A stretch of DNA of 12,826 bases, from NCBI GenBank assembly GCA_022600235.1, contig JAHZKS010000117.1, positions 1-12,826 on the forward strand, read 5' to 3'. A program made the position numbers and the translations under genes. Of this stretch, positions 6,352 to 12,826 are shown one piece after another; the stretch's first letter is position 1; every line of letters starts with the position of its first letter. A model generated the notes under the pieces. That model did no database searches, was not told where the DNA came from, and saw only the letters and a program-made list of their open reading frames with translations. Source of the DNA: Alphaproteobacteria bacterium. GTDB lineage: Bacteria > Pseudomonadota > Alphaproteobacteria > Rickettsiales > JABSSG01.

Positions 6352-7470
6352 CTATTCTGTAATTTCATTTGCGCCCACAAGAGCAGCTACTAAAACACTC
6401 TCTCCTGCTTCGATTGCACCTGCACCTGGACCATCATCACCAGGATTACCTCCTGCTCCACCTTGATTTTGACCTTCTGCACCTCCGACTTGCACTATAC
6501 CAGTAGCATTAACAGGATTAGGATCTAATGTGGACACTTCTGCAGCCACCACTGCTGCTGCCTCTGATTGACCTGCAGCCGCCGCTGGAGCTGCATCTGC
6601 TTCTTCTTGATCATCCTCTTCACCACATGAATGCCACTCATCCCCAGATTCTTCTTCATCTGCCGCCGCTGCCGCCGGAATTTTTTTCCCATTTTTGTCT
6701 TCATCTTCAGAAGGTGAACTAATAGTTATTTTATTATGTTCAAGACAATCCTGAACCCCATCGATTAACAATAATGCATTCACTTCTTCTTGAGTTAAAG
6801 AGCTGATAAATTCTTCTATAGTTGTAGGATCACTGTTTTTTAACATTGCCAGAAGAATAGAATGACCAATATTATTATCTAATACAAGTTTCAAATCTTT
6901 TGCAGTCACTTGATAATCGCTTGTAATTAAAGCACTTACATCGGTTTCAAAATCTCCAAAATGAGCCAATAATATAGCAAGACGGAACCATACAGATTCT
7001 TTAAAAAGTTTTTTTGAAAATTCTATCTCAGATAAGCACCCTTCAAAGACATAGAGATCTGCAAATCCTAAGACAGTGTTATCAAAAAGTAAATTAAGAA
7101 TACCTTGGTTTTCGAGTACTGCTTTTATAACTTCTTCACTTCCAAACTTAAGTAACGCACGAACAGTGCTAGCAGGTGCAGAGCTCATATCTTTAAGTAA
7201 TTCTAATCCAAATTCTTTTATAAAATAAATTTTAGACTCACCCGAGAAAGATTCGAATAAATCATGTAAAGTTAAAATATGATCTGGTTTATTTGATAAT
7301 CCTTCAAACCATTCTTTTATTCCTGCGACTATAGGTTCAGCAAAAAGTAATTGCATATTTGGAGAAGTACTTCGAGAAATAATTGCTTTTAGTGAATTAA
7401 TCCTTCCTTCTCTTAACAAGAACAGAAATGTTGGTTTTGCATCCGCGGCTCCATCTCTATTTTTTGACAT
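6352..7470 (-). CDS. Acidic, Ala-rich protein of unknown function with helical N-terminal domain
   Basis: A 372-residue protein I do not recognise. Residues 12-250 look globular and almost all alpha-helical, with amphipathic helix pairs (for example TVRALLKFGSEEVIKAVLEN, 102-121, and AKDLKLVLDNNIGHSILLAM, 190-209), reminiscent of ankyrin/HEAT-like helical repeats without a clear motif. From about 252 the protein becomes disordered: acidic patches (254-259, 271-290), Ala runs (266-270, 296-299, 304-310), then a Gly/Asn/Gln stretch (329-352) and a short hydrophobic end (ESVLVAALVG, 357-366). No signal peptide or membrane helix is obvious. The start is secure: AGGAGG lies 5 nt upstream of the ATG at 7470. 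The acidic/poly-Ala style matches the 1173-aa protein nearby. It is flanked on both sides by near-identical direct repeats. A secreted effector is possible, unproven. Confidence 0.85.
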   Translation of the reverse strand: MSKNRDGAADAKPTFLFLLREGRINSLKAIISRSTSPNMQLLFAEPIVAGIKEWFEGLSNKPDHILTLHDLFESFSGESKIYFIKEFGLELLKDMSSAPASTVRALLKFGSEEVIKAVLENQGILNLLFDNTVLGFADLYVFEGCLSEIEFSKKLFKESVWFRLAILLAHFGDFETDVSALITSDYQVTAKDLKLVLDNNIGHSILLAMLKNSDPTTIEEFISSLTQEEVNALLLIDGVQDCLEHNKITISSPSEDEDKNGKKIPAAAAADEEESGDEWHSCGEEDDQEEADAAPAAAAGQSEAAAVVAAEVSTLDPNPVNATGIVQVGGAEGQNQGGAGGNPGDDGPGAGAIEAGESVLVAALVGANEITE

Positions 7471-7475
7471 ATTAT

Positions 7476-7481
7476 CCTCCT
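7476..7481 (-). promoter_or_regulatory. Consensus Shine-Dalgarno of the 372-aa gene
   Basis: AGGAGG on the minus strand, 5 nt from the ATG at 7470. It is a full consensus and supports both the start and real translation of this unknown gene. Confidence 0.75.
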
Positions 7482-7578
7482 AATAAAATTATAATAACGA
7501 ACAATTTATATATAATTAAAATTCATAAAGATACAATAAATAATTCTTATAAATTTAAACTATTTACAAAAATGAACT

Positions 7579-7656
7579 GTCATTCCGCACTTGATGCAGA
7601 ATCTTGAACACATAGAGCTCTAACTGCTTGAGATCCTGAATCAAGTTCAGGATGAC
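7579..7656. repeat. Dispersed palindromic repeat, copy B
   Basis: The same 78-bp element as at 6123-6200, in the same orientation, with 3 substitutions. Identity continues through 19 more bases (to 7675 against 6219). Two of the changes weaken the left palindrome (ATTCCGC against GCAGAAT). The copies are 1456 bp apart and bracket exactly one gene, the 372-aa protein. Confidence 0.85.
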
Positions 7657-7718
7657 GACGCGGGTGAGTCACAGGTGACAGCCGCGGGTGTGTTCAGGAT
7701 GACGACAAGACGAATGCG
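7648..7718. repeat. Short tandem array next to palindromic repeat copy B
   Basis: Two good units (7648-7671, 7672-7694) and a decaying third (from 7695) of the same 22-24 bp family as the six-unit array at 6192-6330. The second unit (CAGGTGACAGCCGCGGGTG) matches the last unit of the other array best, suggesting units were lost here or gained there. Confidence 0.65.
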
Positions 7719-7760
7719 CCGCAGTATAAACAGTACCGACAGGCCAGAACAAAAGAACGA

Positions 7761-7800
7761 CTAGTGCAGAATGACAACACGGCTAGTGCAGAATGACAGC
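7761..7800. repeat. 22-bp tandem repeat, about two units
   Basis: CTAGTGCAGAATGACA begins at 7761 and again at 7783. The inner GCAGAATGAC is the mirror of the GTCATTC(C/T)GC end of the dispersed repeat, so this is probably a degraded relative of it. Confidence 0.6.
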
Positions 7801-7826
7801 GTATATGGCTCAGAATTAGCAGTAAA

Positions 7827-8204
7827 TTATTTATTCTTACCAAAAAGACCAAAGATTCTTTTAAAGAAACCAGGCTTTTCATCATCCCTTGGAAGGTGAC
7901 TAAATTTCTGCTCGTTTTCTTGCTGAAGAATTTCTAAAGGCATATCTGGCTTATTAGGTGAATGAGGCACACCCTTCATGACAGCTTTTGGAAACTTAGC
8001 TTTTTTAGCAGGAGCCTTTGCTCTTTTTGTTGTAACTTTCTTTTTAACCGCAACTTTCTTTACCGTAGCTTTAGTTGTTTTCGGCGCAGCTTTCTTTGCT
8101 ACTACCTTTTTAGCTACAACTTTCTTGACTGTTTTCTTAGTTGCAGCTTTAGTTACTTTCTTCTTTGTTGTCGCTTTTTTTACTGTTTTCTTCTTTTCTG
8201 CCAT
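7827..8204 (-). CDS. Lys/Ala-rich histone-H1-like DNA-binding protein with amphipathic C-terminus
   Basis: A 125-residue basic protein. Residues 1-70 are almost only Lys, Ala, Val, Thr and Pro in KKA/KKV/TKK-type repeats, like the tails of eukaryotic H1, chlamydial Hc1/Hc2 and bacterial AlgP-type proteins; there is no globular winged-helix domain. Such tails bind and compact DNA without sequence preference. Residues 71-107 form a Pro-rich linker with an acidic/Gln segment (EILQQENEQ, 91-99), and the end GFFKRIFGLFGKNK (112-125) is a basic amphipathic helix that could touch membranes or a partner. The start at 8204 has no Shine-Dalgarno, but a promoter-like pair lies just upstream. The gene lies 80 bp downstream of the major capsid gene, so a link to DNA packaging is conceivable; a nucleoid role is the simpler reading. 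Confidence 0.8.
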   Translation of the reverse strand: MAEKKKTVKKATTKKKVTKAATKKTVKKVVAKKVVAKKAAPKTTKATVKKVAVKKKVTTKRAKAPAKKAKFPKAVMKGVPHSPNKPDMPLEILQQENEQKFSHLPRDDEKPGFFKRIFGLFGKNK

Positions 8205-8225
8205 AAATCATTTTTTATTTGTTAT

Positions 8226-8254
8226 ATAATATATAGAGTAATAATTTATGTTGA
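8226..8254 (-). promoter_or_regulatory. Putative promoter of the H1-like gene
   Basis: On the minus strand, TCAACA (8249-8254), a 17-bp spacer and TATTAT (8226-8231), ending about 21 bp before the ATG at 8204. The spacing is ideal; the -35 is weak. Confidence 0.35.
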
Positions 8255-8284
8255 TTTACTTAATCACTTATTAACGATACAAAT

Positions 8285-9472
8285 CTACAATGTTAAAAGT
8301 TTTATCGCATTAGTGTTTATTATGTCACCACCCACCCTTTTTGTAGTGTAAAATTTTACAAATGGCTTTTCTGTGTACGGGTCACGCATCAAATTGATAC
8401 CCGCTCTGTCTACAATCATATATGCAGATTTGAAATCAGCTAATGCTATCGATAAAGATCCCTTCTTTGGAACTGGCATATCAGCAGATTCATAAACAGG
8501 CACACCAAGCAAAGTGTCTGGAGATTTAGACTCTAACCCAGGCGACCATAGATAGTGCCCTGTGGAGTCTGATTTGAGAAGCCTGATTTGTTGTAGCATG
8601 TCTCTATGCATTAGAAAGCTTGCATTTCCAGAATACTGAGCATCCAGAGAATAGTATAGGTTGATTATTGAATCTACATCTATTACACCATCTTCTGATT
8701 TTACGCTTAACTGCTCAATTTCATTCGCCCCTTTTCCAGATGGATAAGTTAATATACCCCTGGGCTTATGATTACCGTCTCCAATAATAAAGCTAGCACT
8801 TTCGGAATACATAAATTTTTCAGCTAATCTTTCTGAGAGCCATTTTGATATATCAATCTTAGAATCATCTATGAGCTTTTGGCTAACTTTTGGCTGAGCA
8901 TAAATTTCATGCACAGGTATATTTTTCTTACTTATATTTGCATTTTTGGTGTCATTTCTTTGCTCTACCTCAGAAACCCAACCCGCATCAAAGTTACCGT
9001 CATCTGATAAAATATCAAAACTATCAGTAGAGATCTCTTGTATTGAACAAAGCTGCCTCATAACAGACCTAGACTCTAGATTCTTATATATAAATTGATA
9101 CATTGCATTATCTATCAGATAACCACCTTCTGCATTAGAAACACCTGAAAGGCTTTTTCTACTTAAGTTTGATACTAATGTTTCATTACCTTTTCTTAAG
9201 TAATCACTAAATGCATTCTTATATTCAGAATCTATTAAATTATCTCTAGAATCTATAGATTTCACAGGACGAGCATTCTTTAATTCTAGCATTTGAAGCC
9301 TAGATTTATACTCGTCTAAAGCAGTATTAATATTGGATAATTTATTTTCGGTCACCACGTCTGCACTCCCTTTCTGCTCTACTTGCTTTAACCTTTGATC
9401 ATTAGTGAATTTAAACTCTTCCCAAGCACCTGAAAGCTTATCTAGTCGGTCTTTAATTTCGGATATTTGCAT
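8285..9472 (-). CDS. HK97-fold major capsid protein (RcGTA g5-like)
   Basis: A 395-residue phage major capsid protein (PF05065), usual length. Residues 1-66 form a coiled coil (KDRLDKLSGAWEEFKF..., 7-22; NKLSNINTALDEYKSRLQML, 43-62), the scaffold-like delta domain that the prohead protease removes in HK97-type capsids. The shell domain starts near SGVSNAEGGYLID (109-121). Further family marks are AGWVSEVEQ (163-171), FIIGDGNHKPRGIL (228-241), LLGVPVYESADMP (321-333), the A-domain/P-loop region SIALADFKSAYMIVDRAGI (341-359), and RDPYTEKPFVKFYTTKRVGG (363-382). The start at 9472 has GAGGA 6 nt upstream (9479-9483). It follows the protease by 33 bp, the canonical order. The reading frame is intact, which argues for selection on a capsid. 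Confidence 0.95.
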   Translation of the reverse strand: MQISEIKDRLDKLSGAWEEFKFTNDQRLKQVEQKGSADVVTENKLSNINTALDEYKSRLQMLELKNARPVKSIDSRDNLIDSEYKNAFSDYLRKGNETLVSNLSRKSLSGVSNAEGGYLIDNAMYQFIYKNLESRSVMRQLCSIQEISTDSFDILSDDGNFDAGWVSEVEQRNDTKNANISKKNIPVHEIYAQPKVSQKLIDDSKIDISKWLSERLAEKFMYSESASFIIGDGNHKPRGILTYPSGKGANEIEQLSVKSEDGVIDVDSIINLYYSLDAQYSGNASFLMHRDMLQQIRLLKSDSTGHYLWSPGLESKSPDTLLGVPVYESADMPVPKKGSLSIALADFKSAYMIVDRAGINLMRDPYTEKPFVKFYTTKRVGGDIINTNAIKLLTL

Positions 9473-9505
9473 ATATTTTCCTCTTTTTTATAAAAATTAG
9501 TAATG

Positions 9506-9994
9506 CTAGCTTATTGAAGTAATAAGCGTTTCTTCATTTGCAGGAAAAGTAACGATACTAATTTCCCACAAATCAATCTTGTGAATAATTCTTGAGTTTG
9601 CTTCATAATCTATACGGCTATTAATAACACTATAACCAATGCTGAAGCCGCATATGATCTGAGCTTTAATTAAATCTATAGCTTCTCTGCCGTATCTAAT
9701 ACTATTTAGAATACGCCCAGATATATAAAGACCGTACTCATCTTCTTCTATCTTCTCAACCATACCAATTGGCTTATCTTCTATATGTTGCCATAATATT
9801 GGTATCATCTTTCCAGAATTAAACCTCTCTACACTCTCTTTAAAGGCACCAGGGAGCACAATGTCATTATGCTGGTCTGTTATGCTGAATACACTCGCAT
9901 AACCGTGTATTAGCGAGTCCTCAGCACTAAGGCTCTTTATCTCCAAGCACTCTTCATACTCAGAGCTACAGCCATGTTTATAGGCATCTTTCAT
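9506..9994 (-). CDS. HK97-family prohead protease (RcGTA g4-like)
   Basis: A prohead serine protease (peptidase U35/S78, PF04586) that trims the capsid delta domain and itself during head maturation. I choose the ATG at 9994 (162 aa) over 10006 (166 aa) because AGGA lies 5 nt before 9994 and nothing precedes 10006. Counting from the longer start, the family blocks are IHGYASVFSITDQHNDIVLP (33-52), the catalytic His in ILWQH (H74), IGMVEKIEEDEYGLYISGRI (80-99), the nucleophile Ser in CGFSIGY (S122), and the acidic residue in DLWEISIVTFPAN (E148). All three catalytic positions are present. It is followed by the capsid gene; the gene upstream is an ABC exporter instead of the portal, with a repeat remnant between. 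Confidence 0.93.
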   Translation of the reverse strand: MKDAYKHGCSSEYEECLEIKSLSAEDSLIHGYASVFSITDQHNDIVLPGAFKESVERFNSGKMIPILWQHIEDKPIGMVEKIEEDEYGLYISGRILNSIRYGREAIDLIKAQIICGFSIGYSVINSRIDYEANSRIIHKIDLWEISIVTFPANEETLITSIS

Positions 9995-9999
9995 CTTTA

Positions 10000-10003
10000 T
10001 CCT
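10000..10003 (-). promoter_or_regulatory. Shine-Dalgarno choosing the internal protease start
   Basis: AGGA on the minus strand, 5 nt from the ATG at 9994. It overlaps the codons after the alternative ATG at 10006, which has no such site, so it decides the start. Confidence 0.5.
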
Positions 10004-10046
10004 CATGAATGAAGTTATTAAAAAACTTTGTTATTCTGTATGTTTA

Positions 10047-10070
10047 GATTCCGCATTAAGCGCAGAATGG
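10047..10070 (-). repeat. Remnant of the dispersed palindromic repeat at the ABC/protease junction
   Basis: The minus strand reads CATTCTGCGCTTAATGCGGA and continues ATC, matching the left end of copy A (CATTCCGCGCTTGATGCGGA) with two changes. Only about 24 bp remain. It lies in the 107-bp gap between the ABC exporter stop and the protease start, and may form a small hairpin after the exporter transcript. Confidence 0.65.
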
Positions 10071-10101
10071 AAGCAGAGCTGCTAAGAAAAACAGTTATTG
10101 A

Positions 10102-11814
10102 TTACTGCTCTTTTTTTGATATCCACTTTTCTATATTTATCACTTTTTTATGGAATTTTTTTAGAGTATCTGAATGACCAACAGTAACCAAAGTTAGGCC
10201 GTCTATCTCTTTGATCATTTTCTTGAATGCTAGTTCCTCAAGAATTTTATTCAAAGAAGATGTTGGTTCATCCATTACAATCCATTTCGGCTTATTTAGC
10301 AGGATCCTTATAAATGAAATACGCTGCTGCTCACCCAGTGATAATATTGTACTCCAATCTTTGCGCTCCCCTAGATGGCTATTTAAGTAACCTAGACTGA
10401 AAAAATCTAAAAGTTCTGACAATTTTTTATCATTATTATCTATATTTTCAGGAAGCGCAGGATAAAGCATAGCTTCTTTCAAAGTTGCAATCGGCATGTA
10501 TGGCCTTTGAGGTACATAAAATATATTCTCAGGCAATTCAATCTTTCCAGACCCATACGTCCAAAGCCCACGCAAAGCTCTTATAATAGTGCTTTTACCT
10601 GAACCACTATGCCCCATAACTAGTACTCTTTCTTTCTCCTTGATCGAAAAGTTAACTTTATCTAGCAACGGGATATGGTTGGGCTTTTCTAAATATAAAT
10701 TTTTAAAACCTATAGAAGCGTTAGATGTCTTGAATGAAATTTTACTATGCTTAACATTTTCTTTTGCCATATCCATATGCTTAACAAGCTGCAACAGACG
10801 CTTTGTGGAAGCCCTCCAAGAAGCAATGGCAGTAAAGTTATTTGCTATAACAGAGAATGAATTTCTAACTTCTTCAAAAGCCCTTAAAACTTGCATTACA
10901 ACTCCCAAAGCAATTACACCGGCAAAATACATCGGAGCTGCTGCAGCTATAGGGATTACTTGAGAAACATTTACAAAAGATGCTAAAGCCAAACCTATAT
11001 ATAAGTTACGAATAATGATTGCATAATAATTCTCTCGTATAAAATCAAAAGCATTATGAAGATTTTTAATCTCTGGTTTTACACCTCCAAAAAGAGCTAT
11101 CTCCTCTCTCTTTTCCTGCAATCTAATTAATGAATACCTGAAGTTTGCCTCGTAATGTTGCTGCATGAAATCTAAGTTAATTAATGGCTGACCTATTTTC
11201 ACAACTGCATATGTTCCAATCATCGCATAGATAAATGCTGCCCATACTAAATAACCTTGTATTTTGAATGTATAGCCAAATATCTTTAAAGGAATATCTG
11301 TTGAAATAGTCCACAGCAAAATAGCAAAAGAAAATAACGATACTATCTCTTTAAAAAAAGATAAAAATAGACCTATTGAAAGCGAAGATAACAAATCTAA
11401 ATCCTGACTAATCCTTTGATCAGGGTTGTCTACCTTGTCTTTATGCAAAGTGACATGATAGTAGCTATCCCGATCTACCCAATTATGCAGAAACTTATTT
11501 GTCATCCATTGCCTCCAGCGAAATTGCAAAAAGCTAGTGATTAAACTCTTAGATAAAACAACTGGAATAATAATGGCAACAAGCATGAAGAATAGCTTTA
11601 TTTGCCAAATAAACTCACTGTAATTGTGTTTCTCCAAGGCCGTATAAAATGCTTGCGTCCAATAAGTTAACCTAACTGTTAAACCTATTTCTCCAAGCGT
11701 AAGAAGTAGAATGGTAGCTAGCATTCCCCAAGCCCTATATTTCTCTGATGATTTCCAATATGGAACTATAAAATGCCAGGATTTCTTAAAGAGTTTTATT
11801 GTTTCTGAGGACAT
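10102..11814 (-). CDS. ABC transporter, fused permease and ATPase, SbmA/BacA/YddA type
   Basis: A 570-residue half-transporter: N-terminal membrane domain (about 25-330) of the SbmA/BacA-like ABC_membrane_2 class (PF06472), then an ATPase domain (365-560). Membrane helices lie near 28-50, 72-94, 147-170, 185-207, 270-305. The class mark NLDFMQQHYEANFRYSLIR (213-231) precedes the E-R-rich loop EKREEIALFGG (234-244). ATPase motifs are complete: Walker A GHSGSGKST (401-409), Q-loop YVPQRPYMP (433-441), signature LSLGEQQ (491-497, a variant of LSGGQ), Walker B WIVMDEP (511-517), and switch His547. Relatives in the inner membrane move peptides, cobalamin or fatty-acyl compounds; the substrate here is unknown. 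No Shine-Dalgarno precedes the ATG at 11814; a lone TTGACT (11866-11871) lies upstream at the portal stop, without a well-placed -10. It sits between portal and protease and has no known particle role. Confidence 0.92.
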   Translation of the reverse strand: MSSETIKLFKKSWHFIVPYWKSSEKYRAWGMLATILLLTLGEIGLTVRLTYWTQAFYTALEKHNYSEFIWQIKLFFMLVAIIIPVVLSKSLITSFLQFRWRQWMTNKFLHNWVDRDSYYHVTLHKDKVDNPDQRISQDLDLLSSLSIGLFLSFFKEIVSLFSFAILLWTISTDIPLKIFGYTFKIQGYLVWAAFIYAMIGTYAVVKIGQPLINLDFMQQHYEANFRYSLIRLQEKREEIALFGGVKPEIKNLHNAFDFIRENYYAIIIRNLYIGLALASFVNVSQVIPIAAAAPMYFAGVIALGVVMQVLRAFEEVRNSFSVIANNFTAIASWRASTKRLLQLVKHMDMAKENVKHSKISFKTSNASIGFKNLYLEKPNHIPLLDKVNFSIKEKERVLVMGHSGSGKSTIIRALRGLWTYGSGKIELPENIFYVPQRPYMPIATLKEAMLYPALPENIDNNDKKLSELLDFFSLGYLNSHLGERKDWSTILSLGEQQRISFIRILLNKPKWIVMDEPTSSLNKILEELAFKKMIKEIDGLTLVTVGHSDTLKKFHKKVINIEKWISKKEQ

Positions 11815-11872
11815 TCAAATTTAGAAATAAATAATCTTATTTCATGCTAATATAGCCTAAAGCAAAGTCAAG

Positions 11873-12826
11873 CTAATCTGCATTTTCAGAAGCATTTCTT
11901 GTAATTGGAGGGAGCCCTACTGCTGCTCTTTTTTCATTTTGTGTGATAAAATCTGCTTTTTGCATTCTCTCCCATATTTTTTCTTGCTTTACCGACAAAG
12001 CACTAACCTTATTAATATCATATGAAAGCCTAATATCTGAGCCAAAAAACGGCACAAGCCAGCTATTTAATGCATCTACAGTTTTGTCTATTAGAGGAAT
12101 TACTGTTTCCTCCCAGAATGCTAATCGTGCTTCTTGCATGTTGCTATATGTGTTATCACCTTTTATACCAAGCAGATGTGGTGGGACACCAAACGCAAGC
12201 GATATATCTCTTGCTGCACTATTTTTTGTCTCCATAAAATCCATATCTTTAGGAGAAAAACTCATCTCTTGCCACTCAAGCCCTCCCTCTAGAAGCAGTG
12301 GCTTACCAGCATTTGCACTACCAGAAAATTTCTCTCTCAACTGATCTTGCAACCTTGTGAATTGCTCTTCAGTTAAATGATTACTATTATTTTGTGATGA
12401 TTTAAGAATAAGCGCACCGCTAGGTTTGGCTCCGTTCTGTAATAAAGCCTGGTTCCATACTGAAGCTTGGTTATGTAAATCTATACTATAAGATGCAGCC
12501 TCAACTTGTGATAATCCATACCAATCATCCAGCGGATTAAAATTCTTTAAATGCAAGAGATCACTAAATCCAGTATCTTGATTAACTTTATATATAAATT
12601 CTTTATCATCTACTTTATAGGAATAACCACATGGCATAGATGATTTTCCTGGTAAGATACTAACTCTATCTGGACGAAGAAGATGCAGCTCTATATTGCT
12701 GTTATCTTTATTGCGCACAGCTAATATATAAGCATTTCCAGAAATTATTTTATAAGAGAAAAACGCCTCAAAAAACTCTGCACCCCCACATGATGGATTT
12801 GGATGATGCAAAAGATTTAATATAGA
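11873..12826 (-). CDS. HK97-family portal protein (RcGTA g3-like), 5' end outside the window
   Basis: The C-terminal 317 residues of a phage portal protein (PF04860/TIGR01537), open at the right edge; full members have about 390-430 residues. Portals form the dodecameric ring at one capsid vertex through which DNA enters. Family marks, in order: LLHHPNP near the edge, IISGNAYILAVRN, LHLLRPDRVSILPG, WYGLSQVEAASYSIDLHNQA, LLQNGAKPSGALIL, NAGKPLLLEGGLEWQEMSFS, DISLAFGVPPHLLGI followed by KGDNTYSNMQEARLAF, and the C-terminal helices LSVKQEKIWERMQKADFIT with NEKRAAVGLPPI. The reading frame continues to the edge, so the TTG at 12809-12811 is an internal Leu codon, not the start. The frame is intact. 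Confidence 0.94.
   Translation of the reverse strand, partial: SILNLLHHPNPSCGGAEFFEAFFSYKIISGNAYILAVRNKDNSNIELHLLRPDRVSILPGKSSMPCGYSYKVDDKEFIYKVNQDTGFSDLLHLKNFNPLDDWYGLSQVEAASYSIDLHNQASVWNQALLQNGAKPSGALILKSSQNNSNHLTEEQFTRLQDQLREKFSGSANAGKPLLLEGGLEWQEMSFSPKDMDFMETKNSAARDISLAFGVPPHLLGIKGDNTYSNMQEARLAFWEETVIPLIDKTVDALNSWLVPFFGSDIRLSYDINKVSALSVKQEKIWERMQKADFITQNEKRAAVGLPPITRNASENAD

Larger units (their letters stand above)
7482..7826. other. Intergenic region: AT-rich leader plus repeat block, no gene seen
   Basis: The first ~95 bp (7482-7578) are very AT-rich and should hold the promoter of the 372-aa gene; a loose TTGTAT-16-TATATA pair on the minus strand is present there but unconvincing. From 7579 to about 7800 it is built of repeats: palindromic repeat copy B, the start of a tandem array, and two 22-bp units. 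Neither strand shows a reading frame with a ribosome site or protein-like composition. Confidence 0.6.

Noticed and set aside
7978..8229. Plus-strand hydrophobic frame rich in Phe, Ala, Val and Thr, like a multi-pass membrane protein
   Set aside because: It is the antisense reading of the Lys/Ala repeats of the H1-like gene; AAA/AAG and GCN codons read backwards give Phe, Leu and Ala/Val. No ribosome site. The same holds for the longer frame at 7962-8351.
9995..10006. Upstream ATG at 10006 as protease start
   Set aside because: No Shine-Dalgarno precedes it, whereas AGGA sits 5 nt before the ATG at 9994; the four extra residues are not part of the family domain.
11843..11871. Sigma-70 promoter of the ABC exporter
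   Set aside because: TTGACT is a fine -35, but the only good -10 (TATATT) is 11 bp away, too close; the 17-bp position reads AGCATG.
12809..12811. TTG as start codon of the portal gene
   Set aside because: The frame stays open to the window edge and the upstream residues (SILNL) continue the portal-like sequence, so the gene begins outside.

Overview
The window looks like part of the chromosome of an obligate intracellular alphaproteobacterium, most likely of the order Rickettsiales. The reasons are the AT-rich DNA, the scattered head and tail genes resembling the Rhodobacter capsulatus gene transfer agent (RcGTA), a CADD-type para-aminobenzoate enzyme known from Chlamydia and Rickettsia, GTCATTCC-type palindromic intergenic repeats, and a Lys/Ala histone-H1-like protein. 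I cannot name the genus from sequence alone.

Right part (about 8285-12826, all minus strand): a head module runs in the order portal (cut by the window edge), an SbmA/BacA/YddA-type ABC exporter, HK97-type prohead protease, HK97-type major capsid protein. This is the RcGTA order g3-g4-g5, except that the ABC gene sits between portal and protease. A remnant of the local palindromic repeat lies at the exporter/protease junction.

Middle (about 1731-8204): cargo with no phage function that I can recognise separates the capsid gene from the connector genes. Reading right to left it holds an H1-like basic protein, a repeat block, a 372-aa acidic/Ala-rich protein of unknown function, a second repeat block, a plus-strand CADD gene (the only plus-strand gene), and a 1173-aa multi-pass membrane protein with long acidic, poly-Ala, Pro-rich and His-rich stretches. 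The 372-aa and 1173-aa proteins resemble each other in composition and could be host-interaction factors, but that is inference.

Left part (1-1712, minus strand): a tight operon of small tail-neck genes: tail assembly chaperone (TIGR02216/g10.1-like), a 63-aa coiled-coil plus membrane-anchor protein, head-tail adaptor (g6), stopper (g7), and the start of the distal tail protein (g12, DUF2460), which runs off the left edge. RcGTA g8 (tail terminator), g9 (tail tube), g10 and g11 (tape measure) are absent between g7 and g12, and the chaperone is displaced to the front.

The structural genes look intact and in frame, so the element is rearranged rather than visibly decayed. Whether it still makes particles cannot be told from here.
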